64,000 bases of DNA from Labia minor (taxonomy: Eukaryota; Arthropoda; Insecta; Dermaptera; Spongiphoridae): the NCBI GenBank assembly GCA_963082975.1, contig OY720350.1:2937001-3001000 (forward strand). Reading direction: 5' to 3'. How positions within the stretch are numbered: the stretch's first letter is position 1; the number at the start of each line of letters is the position of its first letter. Made by a program: the position numbers and the translations under genes. Below the pieces are notes generated by a model. It did no database searches, was not told where the DNA came from, and saw only the letters and a program-made list of their open reading frames with translations. Of the stretch, positions 52,401 through 64,000 are shown piece by piece.

Positions 52401-55400
52401 AGGGAAAATTAAAAAATGAAATTTTTAATAATAAATAATAAATTCGTTCATTTTACATCATAAAAATATTAAAAAAATATATTATTGATATTTCTGATGA
52501 ATAATTATTTTTTATGCCTAAAACCTAGGGTCATCCTACGATGACCTTTCATAATTTTTAAGGGAAAATTAAAAAATGAATTTTTTAAAAATAAATAATA
52601 AATTCGTTCATTTTACATCATAAAAATATTAAAAAAATATATTATAGATATTTCTGAAGAATAATTATTTTTTTATGCCTAAAACCTAGGGTCATCCTAC
52701 GATGACCTTTCATAATTTTTAAGGGAAAATTAAAAAATGAAATTTTTAAAAATAAATAATAAATTCGTTCATTTTACATCATAAAAATATTAAAAAAATA
52801 TATTATTGATATTTCTGATGAATAATTATTTTTTATGCCTAAAACCAAGGGTCTACCTACGATGACCTTTCATAATTTTTAAGGGAAAATTAAAAAATGA
52901 AATTTTTAAAAATAAATAATAAATTCGTTCATTTTACATCATAAAAATATTAAAAAAATATATTATTGATATTTCTGATGAATAATTATTTTTTTATGTC
53001 GAAAACCTAGGGTCATCCTACGATGACCTTTCATAATTTTTAAGGGAAAATTAAAAAATGAAATTTTTAAAAATAAATAATAAATTCGTTCATTTTACAT
53101 CATAAAAATATTAAAAAAATATATTATTGATATTTCTGATGAATAATTATTTTTTATGCCTAAAACCTAGGGTCATCCTACGATGACCTTTTATAATTTT
53201 TAAGGGAAAATTAAAAAATGAAATTTTTAAAAATAAATAATAAATTCGTTCATTTTACATCATAAAAATATTAAAAAAATATATTATTGATATTTCTGAT
53301 GAATAATTATTTTTTATGCCTAAAACCTAGGGTCATCCTACGATGACCTTTCATAATTTTTAAGGGAAAATTAAAAAATGAAATTTTTAAAAATAAATAA
53401 TAAATTCGTTCATTTTACATCATAAAAATATTAAAAAAATATATTATTGATATTTCTGATGAATAATTATTTTTTTATGCCTAAAACCTAGGGTCATCCT
53501 ATGATGACTTTTCATAATTTTTAAGGGAAAATTAAAAAATGAAATTTTTAAAAATAAATAATAAATTCGTTCATTTTACATCATAAAAATATTAAAAAAA
53601 TATATTATAGATATTTCTGATGAATAATTATTTTTTTATGCCTAAAACCTAGGGTTATCCTACGATGACCTTTCATAATTTTTAAGGGAAAATTAAAAAA
53701 TGAAATTTTTAAAAATAAATAATAAATTCGTTCATTTTACATCATAAAAATATTAAAAAAATATATTATTGATATTTCTGATGAATAATTATTTTTTATG
53801 CCTAAAACCTAGGGTCATCCTACGATGACCTTTCATAATTTTTACGGGAATATTAAAAAATGAAATTTTCAATAATAAATAATAAATTCGTTCATTTTAC
53901 ATCATAAAAATATTAAAAAAATATATTAATGATATTTCTGATGATTAATTATTTTTTTTAGCCGAAAAGGGAGTGTCATCCTACTATGACCTTTCATAAT
54001 TTTTACGGGAAAATTAAAAAATGAAATTTTCAATAATAAATAATAAATTCGTTCATTTTACATCATAAAAATATTAAAAAAATATATTAATGATATTTCT
54101 GATGATTAATTATTTTTTTTAGCCGAAAACGGAGGGTCATCCTACGATGACCTTTCATAATTTTTACGGGAAAATTAAAAAATGAAATTTTCAATAATAA
54201 ATAATAAATTCGTTCATTTTACATCATAAAAATATTGAAAAAATATATTATTGATATTTCTGATGAATAATTATTTTTTTATGCCGAAAAACTAGGGTCA
54301 TCCTAAGATGACCTTTCATAATTTTTACGGGATAATTAAAAAATGAAATTTTCAAAAATAAAGAATAAATTCGTTCATTTTACATCATAAAAATATTAAA
54401 AAAATATATTAATGATATTTCTGATGATTAATTATTTTTTTTAGCCGAAAACGGAGGGTCATCCTACGATGACCTTTCATATTTTTTACGGGAAAATTAA
54501 AAAATCAAATTTTTAAAAATAAAGAAATAATACGTTCATTTTACATCATAAAAATATTAAAAAAATATATTATTGATATTTCTGATGAATAATTATTTTT
54601 TTATGCCTAAAACCTAGGGTCATCCTACGATGACCTTTCATAATTTTTAAGGGAAAATTAAAAAATGAAATTTTTAAAAATAAATAATAAATTCGTTCAT
54701 TTTACATCATATAAATATTAAAAAAATATATTATTGATATTTCTGATGAATAATTATTTTTTTATACCTAAAACCTAGGGTCATCCTACGATGACTTTTC
54801 ATAATTTTTAAGGGAAAATTAAAAAATGAAATTTTTAAAAATAAATAATAAATTAATTCATTTTACATCATAAAAATATTAAAAAAATATATTATAGATA
54901 TTTCTGAAGAATTATTATTTTTTTATGCCTAAAACCTAGGGTCATCCTACGATGACCTTTCATAATTTTTAAGGGAAAATTAAAAAATGAAATTTTTAAA
55001 AATAAATAATAAATTCGTTCATTTTACATCATAAAAATATTAAAAAAATATATTATTGATATTTCTGATGAATAATTATTTTTTATGCCTAAAACCTAGG
55101 GTCATCCTACGATGACCTTTCATAATTTTTAAGGGAAAATTAAAAAATGAAATTTTTAAAAATAAATAATAAATTCGTTCATTTTACATCATAAAAATAT
55201 TAAAAAAATATATTATTGATATTTCTGATGAATAATTATTTTTTTATGTCGAAAACCTAGGGTCATCCTACGATGACCTTTCATAATTTTTAAGGGAAAA
55301 TTAAAAAATGAAATTTTTAAAAATAAATAATAAATTCGTTCATTTTACATCATAAAAATATTAAAAAAATATATTATTGATATTTCTGATGAATAATTAT

Positions 55401-58400
55401 TTTTTATGCCTAAAACCTAGGGTCATCCTACGATGACCTTTATTAATTTTTACGGGAAAATTAAAAAATGAAATTTTCAATAATAAATAATAAATTCGTT
55501 CATTTTACATCATAAAAATATTAAAAAAATATATTAATGATATTTCTGATGATTAATTATTTTTTTTAGCCGAAAACGAAGGGTCATCCTACGATGACCT
55601 TTCATAATTTTTACGGGAAAATTAAAAAATGAAATTTTCAATAATAAATAATAAATTCGTTCATTTTACATCATAAAAATATTGAAAAAATATATTATTG
55701 ATATTTCTGATGAATAATTATTTTTTTATGCCGAAAAACTAGGGTCATCCTAAGATGACCTTTCATAATTTTTACGGGATAATTAAAAAATGAAATTTTC
55801 AAAAATAAAGAATAAATTCGTTCATTTTACATCATAAAAATATTAAAAAAATATATTAATGATATTTCTGATGATTAATTATTTTTTTTAGCCTAAAACG
55901 GAGGGTCATCCTACGATGACCTTTCATATTTTTTACGGGAAAATTAAAAAATCAAATTTTTAAAAATAAAGAAATAATTCGTTCATTTTACATCATAAAA
56001 ATATTAAAAAAATATATTATTGATATTTCTGATGAATAATTATTTTTTTATGCCTAAAACCTAGGGTCATCCTACGATGACCTTTCATAATTTTTAAGGG
56101 AAAATTAAAAAATGAAATTTTTAAAAATAAATAATAAATTCGTTCATTTTACATCATATAAATATTAAAAAAATATATTATTGATATTTCTGATGAATAA
56201 TTATTTTTTTATACCTAAAACCTAGGGTCATCCTACGATGACTTTTCATAATTTTTAAGGGAAAATTAAAAAATGAAATTTTTAAAAATAAATAATAAAT
56301 TAATTCATTTTACATCATAAAAATATTAAAAAAATATATTATAGATATTTCTGAAGAATAATTATTTTTTTATGCCTAAAACCTAGGGTCATCCTACGAT
56401 GACCTTTCATAATTTTTAAGGGAAAATTAAAAAATGAAATTTTTAAAAATAAATAATAAATTCGTTCATTTTACATCATAAAAATATTAAAAAAATATAT
56501 TATTGATATTTCTGATGAATAATTATTTTTTATGCCTAAATCCTAGGGTCATCCTACGATGACCTTTCATAATTTTTAAGGGAAAATTAAAAAATGAAAT
56601 TTTTAAAAATAAATAATAAATTCGTTCATTTTACATCATAAAAATATTAAAAAAATATATTATAGATATTTCTGAAGAATAATTATTTTTTTATGCCTAA
56701 AACCTAGGGTCATCCTACGATGACCTTTCATAATTTTTAAGGGAAAATTAAAAAATGAAATTTTTAAAAATAAATAATAAATTCGTTCATTTTACATCAT
56801 AAAAATATTAAAAAAATATATTATTGATATTTCTGATGAATAATTATTTTTTATGCCTAAAACCTAGGGTCTACCTACGATGACCTTTCATAATTTTTAA
56901 GGGAAAATTAAAAAATGAAATTTTTAAAAATAAATAATAAATTCGTTCATTTTACATCATAAAAATATTAAAAAAATATATTATTGATATTTCTGATGAA
57001 TAATTATTTTTTTTGTCGAAAACCTAGGGTCATCCTACGATGACCTTTCATAATTTTTAAGGGAAAATTAAAAAATGAAATTTTTAAAAATAAATAATAA
57101 ATTCGTTCATTTTACATCATAAAAATATTAAAAAAATATATTATTGATATTTCTGATGAATAATTATTTTTTATGCCTAAAACCTAGGGTCATCCTACGA
57201 TGACCTTTTATAATTTTTAAGGGAAAATTAAAAAATGAAATTTTTAAAAATAAATAATAAATTCGTTCATTTTACATCATAAAAATATTAAAAAAATATA
57301 TTATTGATATTTCTGATGAATAATTATTTTTTATGCCTAAAACCTAGGGTCATCCTACGATGACCTTTCATAATTTTTAAGGGAAAATTAAAAAATGAAA
57401 TTTTTAAAAATAAATAATAAATTCGTTCATTTTACATCATAAAAATATTAAAAAAATATATTATTGATATTTCTGATGAATAATTATTTTTTTATGCCTA
57501 AAACCTAGGGTCATCCTATGATGACTTTTCATAATTTTTAAGGGAAAATTAAAAAATGAAATTTTTAAAAATAAATAATAAATTCGTTCATTTTACATCA
57601 TAAAAATATTAAAAAAATATATTATAGATATTTCTGATGAATAATTATTTTTTTATGCCTAAAACCTAGGGTTATCCTACGATGACCTTTCATAATTTTT
57701 AAGGGAAAATTAAAAAATGAAATTTTTAAAAATAAATAATAAATTCGTTCATTTTACATCATAAAAATATTAAAAAAATATATTATTGATATTTCTGATG
57801 AATAATTATTTTTTATGCCTAAAACCTAGGGTCATCCTACGATGACTGTTCATAATTTTTAAGGGAAAATTAAAAAATGAAATTTTTAAAAATAAATAAT
57901 AAATTCGTTCATTTTACATCATAAAAATATTAAAAAAATATATTATTGATATTTCTGATGAATAATTATTTTTTTATGTCGAAAACCTAGGGTCATCCTA
58001 CGATGACCTTTCATAATTTTTAAGGGAAAATTAAAAAATCAAATTTTTAAAAATAAATAATAAATTCGTTCATTTTACATCATAAAAATATTAAAAAAAT
58101 ATATTATTGATATTTCTGATGAATAATTATTTTTTATGCCTAAAACCTAGGGTCATCCTACGATGACCTTTTATAATTTTTAAGGGAAAATTAAAAAATG
58201 AAATTTTTAAAAATAAATAATAAATTCGTTCATTTTACATCATAAAAATATTAAAAAAATATATTATTGATATTTCTGATGAATAATTATTTTTTATGCC
58301 TAAAACCTAGGGTCATCCTACGATGACCTTTCATAATTTTTACGGGAAAATTAAAAAATGAAATTTTCAATAATAAATAATAAATTCGTTCATTTTACAT

Positions 58401-59489
58401 CATAAAAATATTAAAAAAATATATTAATGATATTTCTGATGATTAATTATTTTTTTTAGCCGAAAACGGAGGGTCATCCTACGATGACCTTTCATATTTT
58501 TTACGGGAAAATTAAAAAATCAAATTTTTAAAAATAAAGAAATAATTCGTTCATTTTACATCATAAAAATATTAAAAAAATATATTATTCATATTTCTGA
58601 TGAATAATTATTTTTTTATGCCTAAAACCTAGGGTCATCCTACGATGACCTTTCATAATTTTTAAGGGAAAATTAAAAAATGAAATTTTTAAAAATAAAT
58701 AATAAATTCGTTCATTTTACATCATATAAATATTAAAAAAATATATTATTGATATTTCTGATGAATAATTATTTTTTTATACCTAAAACCTAGGGTCATC
58801 CTACGATGACTTTTCATAATTTTTAAGGGAAAATTAAAAAATGAAATTTTTAAAAATAAATAATAAATTAATTCATTTTACATCATAAAAATATTAAAAA
58901 AATATATTATAGATATTTCTGAAGAATAATTATTTTTTTATGCCTAAAACCTAGGGTCATCCTACGATGACCTTTCATAATTTTTAAGGGAAAATTAAAA
59001 AATGAAATTTTTAAAAATAAATAATAAATTCGTTCATTTTACATCATAAAAATATTAAAAAAATATATTATTGATATTTCTGATGAATAATTATTTTTTA
59101 TGCCTAAAACCTAGGGTCATCCTACGATGACCTTTCATAATTTTTAAGGGAAAATTAAAAAATGAAATTTTTAAAAATAAATAATAAATTCGTTCATTTT
59201 ACATCATAAAAATATTAAAAAAATATATTATAGATATTTCTGAAGAATAATTATTTTTTTATGCCTAAAACCTAGGGTCATCCTACGATGACCTTTCATA
59301 ATTTTTAAGGGAAAATTAAAAAATGAAATTTTTAAATATAAATAATTAATTCGTTCATTTTACATCATAAAAATATTAAAAAAATATATTATTGATATTT
59401 CTGATGAATAATTATTTTTTATGCCTAAAACCTAGGGTCTACCTACGATGACCTTTCATAATTTTTAAGGGAAATTAAAAAATGAAATT
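49462..59489 (+). repeat. Satellite segment after the large duplication
   Basis: About 62 monomers mixing both subtype sets. The variants TTATACCTAAAACC (51711, 54762, 56209, 58777) and AAATTAATTCATT recur together at spacings of 3051, 1447 and 2568 bp, that is 19, 9 and 16 monomers. Several partial higher-order units of unequal length are therefore stacked here. The last forward monomers include CTGAAGAATA (about 59242) and GGGTCTACC (about 59446). No gene is seen. Confidence 0.85.
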
Positions 59490-59490
59490 A
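59485..59490. other. Orientation-switch junction of the satellite array
   Basis: A forward monomer runs as far as GGGAAATTAAAAAATGAAATT and is followed at once by ATGAAAGGTCATCATAGG, the reverse complement of the satellite. AAATTA (59485-59490) could belong to either side, so a few bases of microhomology lie at the join. The two flanks are different monomer variants, so this is not a simple fold-back of one sequence. Confidence 0.9.
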
Positions 59491-62400
59491 TGAAAGGTCA
59501 TCATAGGATGACCCTAGGTTCTAGTCATAAAAAATAATTATTCATCAGAAATATCAATAATATATTTTTTTAATATGTTTATGATGTAAAATGAACGAAT
59601 TTATTATTTACTTTTAAAAATTTCATTTTTTAATTTTCCCTTAAAAATTACGAAATTTCATCTTAGGATGACCCTAGGTTTTAGGCATAAAAAAATAATT
59701 ATTCATCAGAAATATCTATAATATATTTTTTTAATATTTTTATAATGTAAAATGAACGAATTTATTCTTTATTTTTAAAAATTTGATTTTTTAATTTTCC
59801 CGTAAAAAATATGAAAGGTCATCGTAGGATGACCCTAGGTTTTCGACATAAAAAAATAATTATTCATCAGAAATATCAATAATATATTTTTTTAATATTT
59901 TTATGATGTAAAATGAACGAATTTATTATTTATTTTTAAAAATTTCATTTTTTAATTTTCCCTTAAAAATTATGAAAGGTCATCGTAGGATGACCCTAGG
60001 TTTTAGTCATAAAAAATAATTATTCATCAGAAATATCAATAATATATTTTTTTAATATTTTTATGATGTAAAATGAACGAATTTATTATTTATTTTTAAA
60101 AATTTGATTTTTTAATTTTCCCTTAAAAATTACGAAATTTCATCTTAGGATGACCCTAGGTTTTAGGCATAAAAAAATAATTATTCATCAGAAATATCTA
60201 TAATATATTTTTTTAATATTTTTATGATGTAAAATGAACGAATTTATTCTTTATTTTTAAAAATTTGATTTTTTAATTTTCCCGTAAAAAATATGAAAGG
60301 TCATCGTAGGATGACCCTAGGTTTTCGACATAAAAAAATAATTATTCCACAGAAATATCAATAATATATTTTTTTAATATTTTTATGATGTAAAATGAAC
60401 GAATTTATTATTTATTTTTAAAAATTTCATTTTTTAATTTTCCCTTAAAAATTATGAAAGGTCATCGTAGGATGACCCTAGGTTTTCGACATAAAAAAAT
60501 AATTATTCATCAGAAATATCAATAATATATTTTTTTAATAATTTTATGATGTAAAATGAACGAATTTATTATTTATTTTTAAAAATTTGATTGTTTAATT
60601 TTCCCTTAAAAATTATGAAAGGTCATCGTAGGATGACCCTAGGTTTTAGGCATAAAAAATAATTATTCATCAGAAATATCAATAATATATTTTTTTAATA
60701 TTTTTATGATGTAAAATGAACGAATTTATTATTTATTTTTAAAAATTTCATTTTTTAATTTTCCCTTAAAAATTATGAAAGGTCATCGTAGGATGACCCT
60801 AGGTTTTCGACATAAAAAAATAATTATTCATCAGAAATATCTATAATATATTTTTTTAATATTTTTATGATGTAAAATGAACGAATTTATTCTTTATTTT
60901 TAAAAATTTGATTTTTTAATTTTCCCGTAAAAAATATGAAAGGTCATCGTAGGATGACCCTAGGTTTTCGACATTTAAAAATAATTATTCATCAGAAATA
61001 TCAATAATATATTTTTTTAATATTTTTATGATGTAAAATGAACGAATTTATTATTTTTTTTTAAAAATTTCATTTTTTAATTTTCCCTTAAAAATTATGA
61101 AAGGTCATCATAGGATGACCCTAGGTTTTCGACATAAAAAAATAATTATTCCACAGAAATATCAATAATATATTTTTTTAATATTTTTATGATGTAAAAT
61201 GAACGAATTTATTATTTATTTTTAAAAATTTCATTTTTTAATTTTCCCTTAAAAATTATGAAAGGTCATCGTAGGATGACCCTCGGTTTTAGGCATAAAA
61301 AATAATTATTCATCAGAAATATCAATAATATATTTTTTTAATATTTTTATGATGTAAAATGAACGAATTTATTATTTATTTTTAAAAATTTCATTTTTTA
61401 ATTTTCCCTTAAAAATTATGAAAGGTCATCGTAGGATGACCCTAGGTTTTAGGCATAAAAAAATAATTATTCATCAGAAATATCTATAATATATTTTTTT
61501 AATATTTTTATGATGTAAAATTAACGAATTTATTATTTATTTTTAAAAATTTCATTTTTTAATTTTCCCTTAAAAATTATGAAAGGTCATCATAGGATGA
61601 CCCTAGGTTTTAGGCATAAAAAAATAATTATTCATCAGAAATATCAATAATATATTTTTTTAATATTTTTATGATGTAAAATGAACGAATTTATTATTTA
61701 TTTTTAAAAATTTGATTTTTTAATTTTCCCTTAAAAATTATGAAAGGTCATCGTAGGATGACCCTAGGTTTTCGACATAAAAAAATAATTATTCCACAGA
61801 AATATCAATAATATATTTTTTTAATATTTTTATGATGTAAAATGAACGAATTTATTATTTATTTTTAAAAATTTCATTTTTTAATTTTCCCTTAAAAATT
61901 ATGAAAGGTCATCGTAGGATGACCCTATGTTTTCGACATAAAAAATAATTATTCATCAGAAATATCAATAATATATTTTTTTAATATTTTTATGATGTAA
62001 AATGAACGAATTTATTATTTATTTTTAAAAATTTCATTTTTTAATTTTCCCTTAAAAATTATGAAAGGTCATCGTAGGATGACCCTAGGTTTTAGGCATA
62101 AAAAAATAATTATTCATCAGAAATATCTATAATATATTTTTTTAATATTTTTATGATGTAAAATGAACGAATTTATTCTTTATTTTTAAAAATTTGATTT
62201 TTTAATTTTCCCGTAAAAAATATGAAAGGTCATCGTAGGATGACCCTAGGTTTTCGACATAAAAAAATAATTATTCATCAGAAATATCAATAATATATTT
62301 TTTTAATATTTTTATGATGTAAAATGAACGAATTTATTATTTATTTTTAAAAATTTCATTTTTTAATTTTCCCTTAAAAATTATGAAAGGTCATCGTAGG

Positions 62401-64000
62401 ATGACCCTAGGTTTTCGACATTTAAAAATAATTATTCATCAGAAATATCAATAATATATTTTTTTAATATTTTTATGATGTAAACTGAACGAATTTATTA
62501 TTTTTTTTTAAAAATTTCATTTTTTAATTTTCCCTTAAAAATTATGAAAGGTCATCATAGGATGACCCTAGGTTTTAGTCATAAAAAATAATTATTCATC
62601 AGAAATATCAATAATATATTTTTTTAATATTTTTATGATGTAAAATGAACGAATTTATTATTTACTTTTAAAAATTTCATTTTTTAATTTTCCCTTAAAA
62701 ATTATGAAAGGTCATCGTAGGATGACCCTAGGTTTTCGACATAAAAAAATAATTATTCCACAGAAATATCAATAATATATTTTTTTAATATTTTTATGAT
62801 GTAAAATGAACGAATTTATTATTTATTTTTAAAAATTTCATTTTTTAATTTTCCCTTAAAAATTATGAAAGGTCATCGTAGGATGACCCTATGTTTTCGA
62901 CATAAAAAATAATTATTCATCAGAAATATCAATAATATATTTTTTTAATATTTTTATGATGTAAAATGAACGAATTTATTATTTATTTTTAAAAATTTCA
63001 TTTTTTAATTTTCCCTTAAAAATTATGAAAGGTCATCGTAGGATGACCCTAGGTTTTAGGCATAAAAAAATAATTATTCATCAGAAATATCTATAATATA
63101 TTTTTTTAATATTTTTATGATGTAAAATGAACGAATTTATTCTTTATTTTTAAAAATTTGATTTTTTAATTTTCCCGTAAAAAATATGAAAGGTCATCGT
63201 AGGATGACCCTAGGTTTTCGACATAAAAAAATAATTATTCATCAGAAATATCAATAATATATTTTTTTAATATTTTTATGATGTAAAATGAACGAATTTA
63301 TTATTTATTTTTAAAAATTTCATTTTTTAATTTTCCCTTAAAAATTATGAAAGGTCATCGTAGGATGACCCTAGGTTTTCGATATTTAAAAATAATTATT
63401 CATCAGAAATATCAATAATATATTTTTTTAATATTTTTATGATGTAAACTGAACGAATTTATTATTTTTTTTTAAAAATTTCATTTTTTAATTTTCCCTT
63501 AAAAATTATGAAAGGTCATCATAGGATGACCCTAGGTTTTAGTCATAAAAAATAATTATTCATCAGAAATATCAATAATATATTTTTTTAATATTTTTAT
63601 GATGTAAAATGAACGAATTTATTATTTACTTTTAAAAATTTCATTTTTTAATTTTCCTGTAAAAATTAAGAAAGGTCATCCTAGGATGACCCTAGGTTTT
63701 CGACATAAAAAAATAATTATTCATCAGAAATATCAATAATATATTTTTTTAATATTTTTATGATGTAAAATGAACGAATTTATTATTTTTTTTTAAAAAT
63801 TTCATTTTTTAATTTTCCCTTAAAAATTATGAAAGGTCATCGTAGGATGACCCTAGGTTTTAGGCATAAAAAAATAATTATTCATCAGAAATATCAATAA
63901 TATATTTTTTTAATATTTTTATGATGTAAAATGAACGAATTTATTATTTACTTTTAAAAATTTCATTTTTTAATTTTCCCTTAAAAATTACGAAATTTCA
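59490..64000 (-). repeat. 161-bp satellite array, inverted block
   Basis: About 28 monomers of the same family read on the minus strand; the plus strand shows GGTCATCGTAGGATGACCC and TCATCAGAAATATC. They carry variants not noticed in the forward array: ATTCCACAG in place of ATTCATCAG (about 60346, 61150, 61790, 62755), GACATTTAAAAATA (about 60970, 62417), and ACGAAATTTCATCTTAGG (about 59650, 60132, 63990), which removes one arm of the dyad. The block continues past the window end. No gene is seen. Confidence 0.97.
61730..63660 (-). repeat. 6-monomer (965-bp) tandem duplication in the inverted block
   Basis: Matching variants lie 965 bp apart. CCCTATGTTTTCGAC: 61923 and 62888. ATTCCACAG: about 61790 and 62755 at the left edge. 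TTATTCTTTATTT: 62173 and 63137. The CAT/TATTTAAAAATA monomer: about 62417 and 63382. The pairing fails before about 61730 and after about 63660, which sets two copies of about 965 bp. Confidence 0.8.

Larger units (their letters stand above)
14692..59489 (+). repeat. 161-bp satellite array, main forward block
   Basis: About 279 head-to-tail monomers of the same family and orientation as 1-10115, without any gene, RNA or second transposon. Subtypes of both left-hand mixtures are interleaved here. For example, the run beginning ACGGGAAAAATAAA that opens the window returns at about 18820, 29750 and 43890. The GGGTCTACC marker recurs at about 18308, 21200, 25379, 32289, 34055, 35339, 39518 and later, always at whole-monomer spacing. 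Monomers stay aligned throughout, with only 1-2 bp length changes. Confidence 0.98.

Noticed and set aside
14697-59489. A second transposon or solo LTR within the main array
   Set aside because: Monomer phase is kept throughout. No stretch departs from the satellite by more than small indels, and the LTR ends TGTTAAAG and CTCCAACA were not seen outside the element.
59300-59680. Perfect palindrome or fold-back at the orientation switch
   Set aside because: The monomers on the two sides are different variants (GGGTCTACC type before, GGTTCTAGTCAT type after), so the arms are only related members of the family and not mirror copies.
1-64000. CRISPR array, telomere repeat or other short-repeat system
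   Set aside because: Repeats are contiguous 161-bp monomers without unique spacers, and no telomere-like short motif tract is present.

Overview
The window is almost entirely one satellite DNA family. The only other thing in it is a single Ty1/copia-class LTR retrotransposon. There are no host genes, tRNAs, rRNAs, CRISPR arrays or bacterial-type features. The satellite monomer is about 161 bp (160-162) and roughly 80% A+T by a hand count of one monomer. It repeats head to tail for about 370 copies, estimated as length divided by 160.7. This fits pericentromeric or centromeric heterochromatin of an AT-rich animal genome. The retrotransposon's primer-binding site matches the anticodon arm of initiator tRNA-Met, as in Drosophila copia, and its gag-pol resembles insect copia elements. 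An insect or other arthropod is my best guess, but this is an inference.

Layout: (1) 1-10115 is forward-oriented satellite. It starts with an 18-monomer higher-order repeat (period 2894 bp), then a 13-monomer derivative (2090 bp), then a second mixture of monomer types. (2) 10116-14691 is the copia element (4576 bp). It has identical 149-bp LTRs and a 5-bp target-site duplication, and it sits inside one satellite monomer. (3) 14692-59489 is forward-oriented satellite again. It includes a very large, very recent tandem duplication (period 14139 bp, about 20873-49461) with smaller nested duplications of 25-26 monomers. (4) At about 59486-59490 the array flips orientation. (5) 59490-64000 is the same satellite in reverse orientation, with its own private monomer variants and a 965-bp (6-monomer) tandem duplication.

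How the parts relate: the monomers fall into recognisable subtypes. They are set by the block after the CTGATGA box (AGCCGAAAACGGAGGG, ATGCCGAAAAACTAGGG, ATGCCTAAAACCTAGGG, ATGTCGAAAACC, ATCCCTAAAACCTATGG) and by ACGGG versus AAGGG further on. These subtypes recur in fixed orders, so the expansion history can be read directly. There has been repeated unequal exchange, hybrid monomers mark crossover points, and one 88-monomer segment has been doubled. Three paralogous copies of the copia insertion site remain empty within the window, so the element arrived after that higher-order unit had spread. Each typical monomer carries a 7-bp inverted repeat (GGTCATC-N4-GATGACC) in its most GC-rich part.

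The most interesting items are the pair of AT-hook-like motifs between the integrase and reverse transcriptase domains of an element lodged in extremely AT-rich satellite, the orientation switch, and the 14.1-kb near-identical doubling. All similarity statements were made by eye. No alignment or database search was run.
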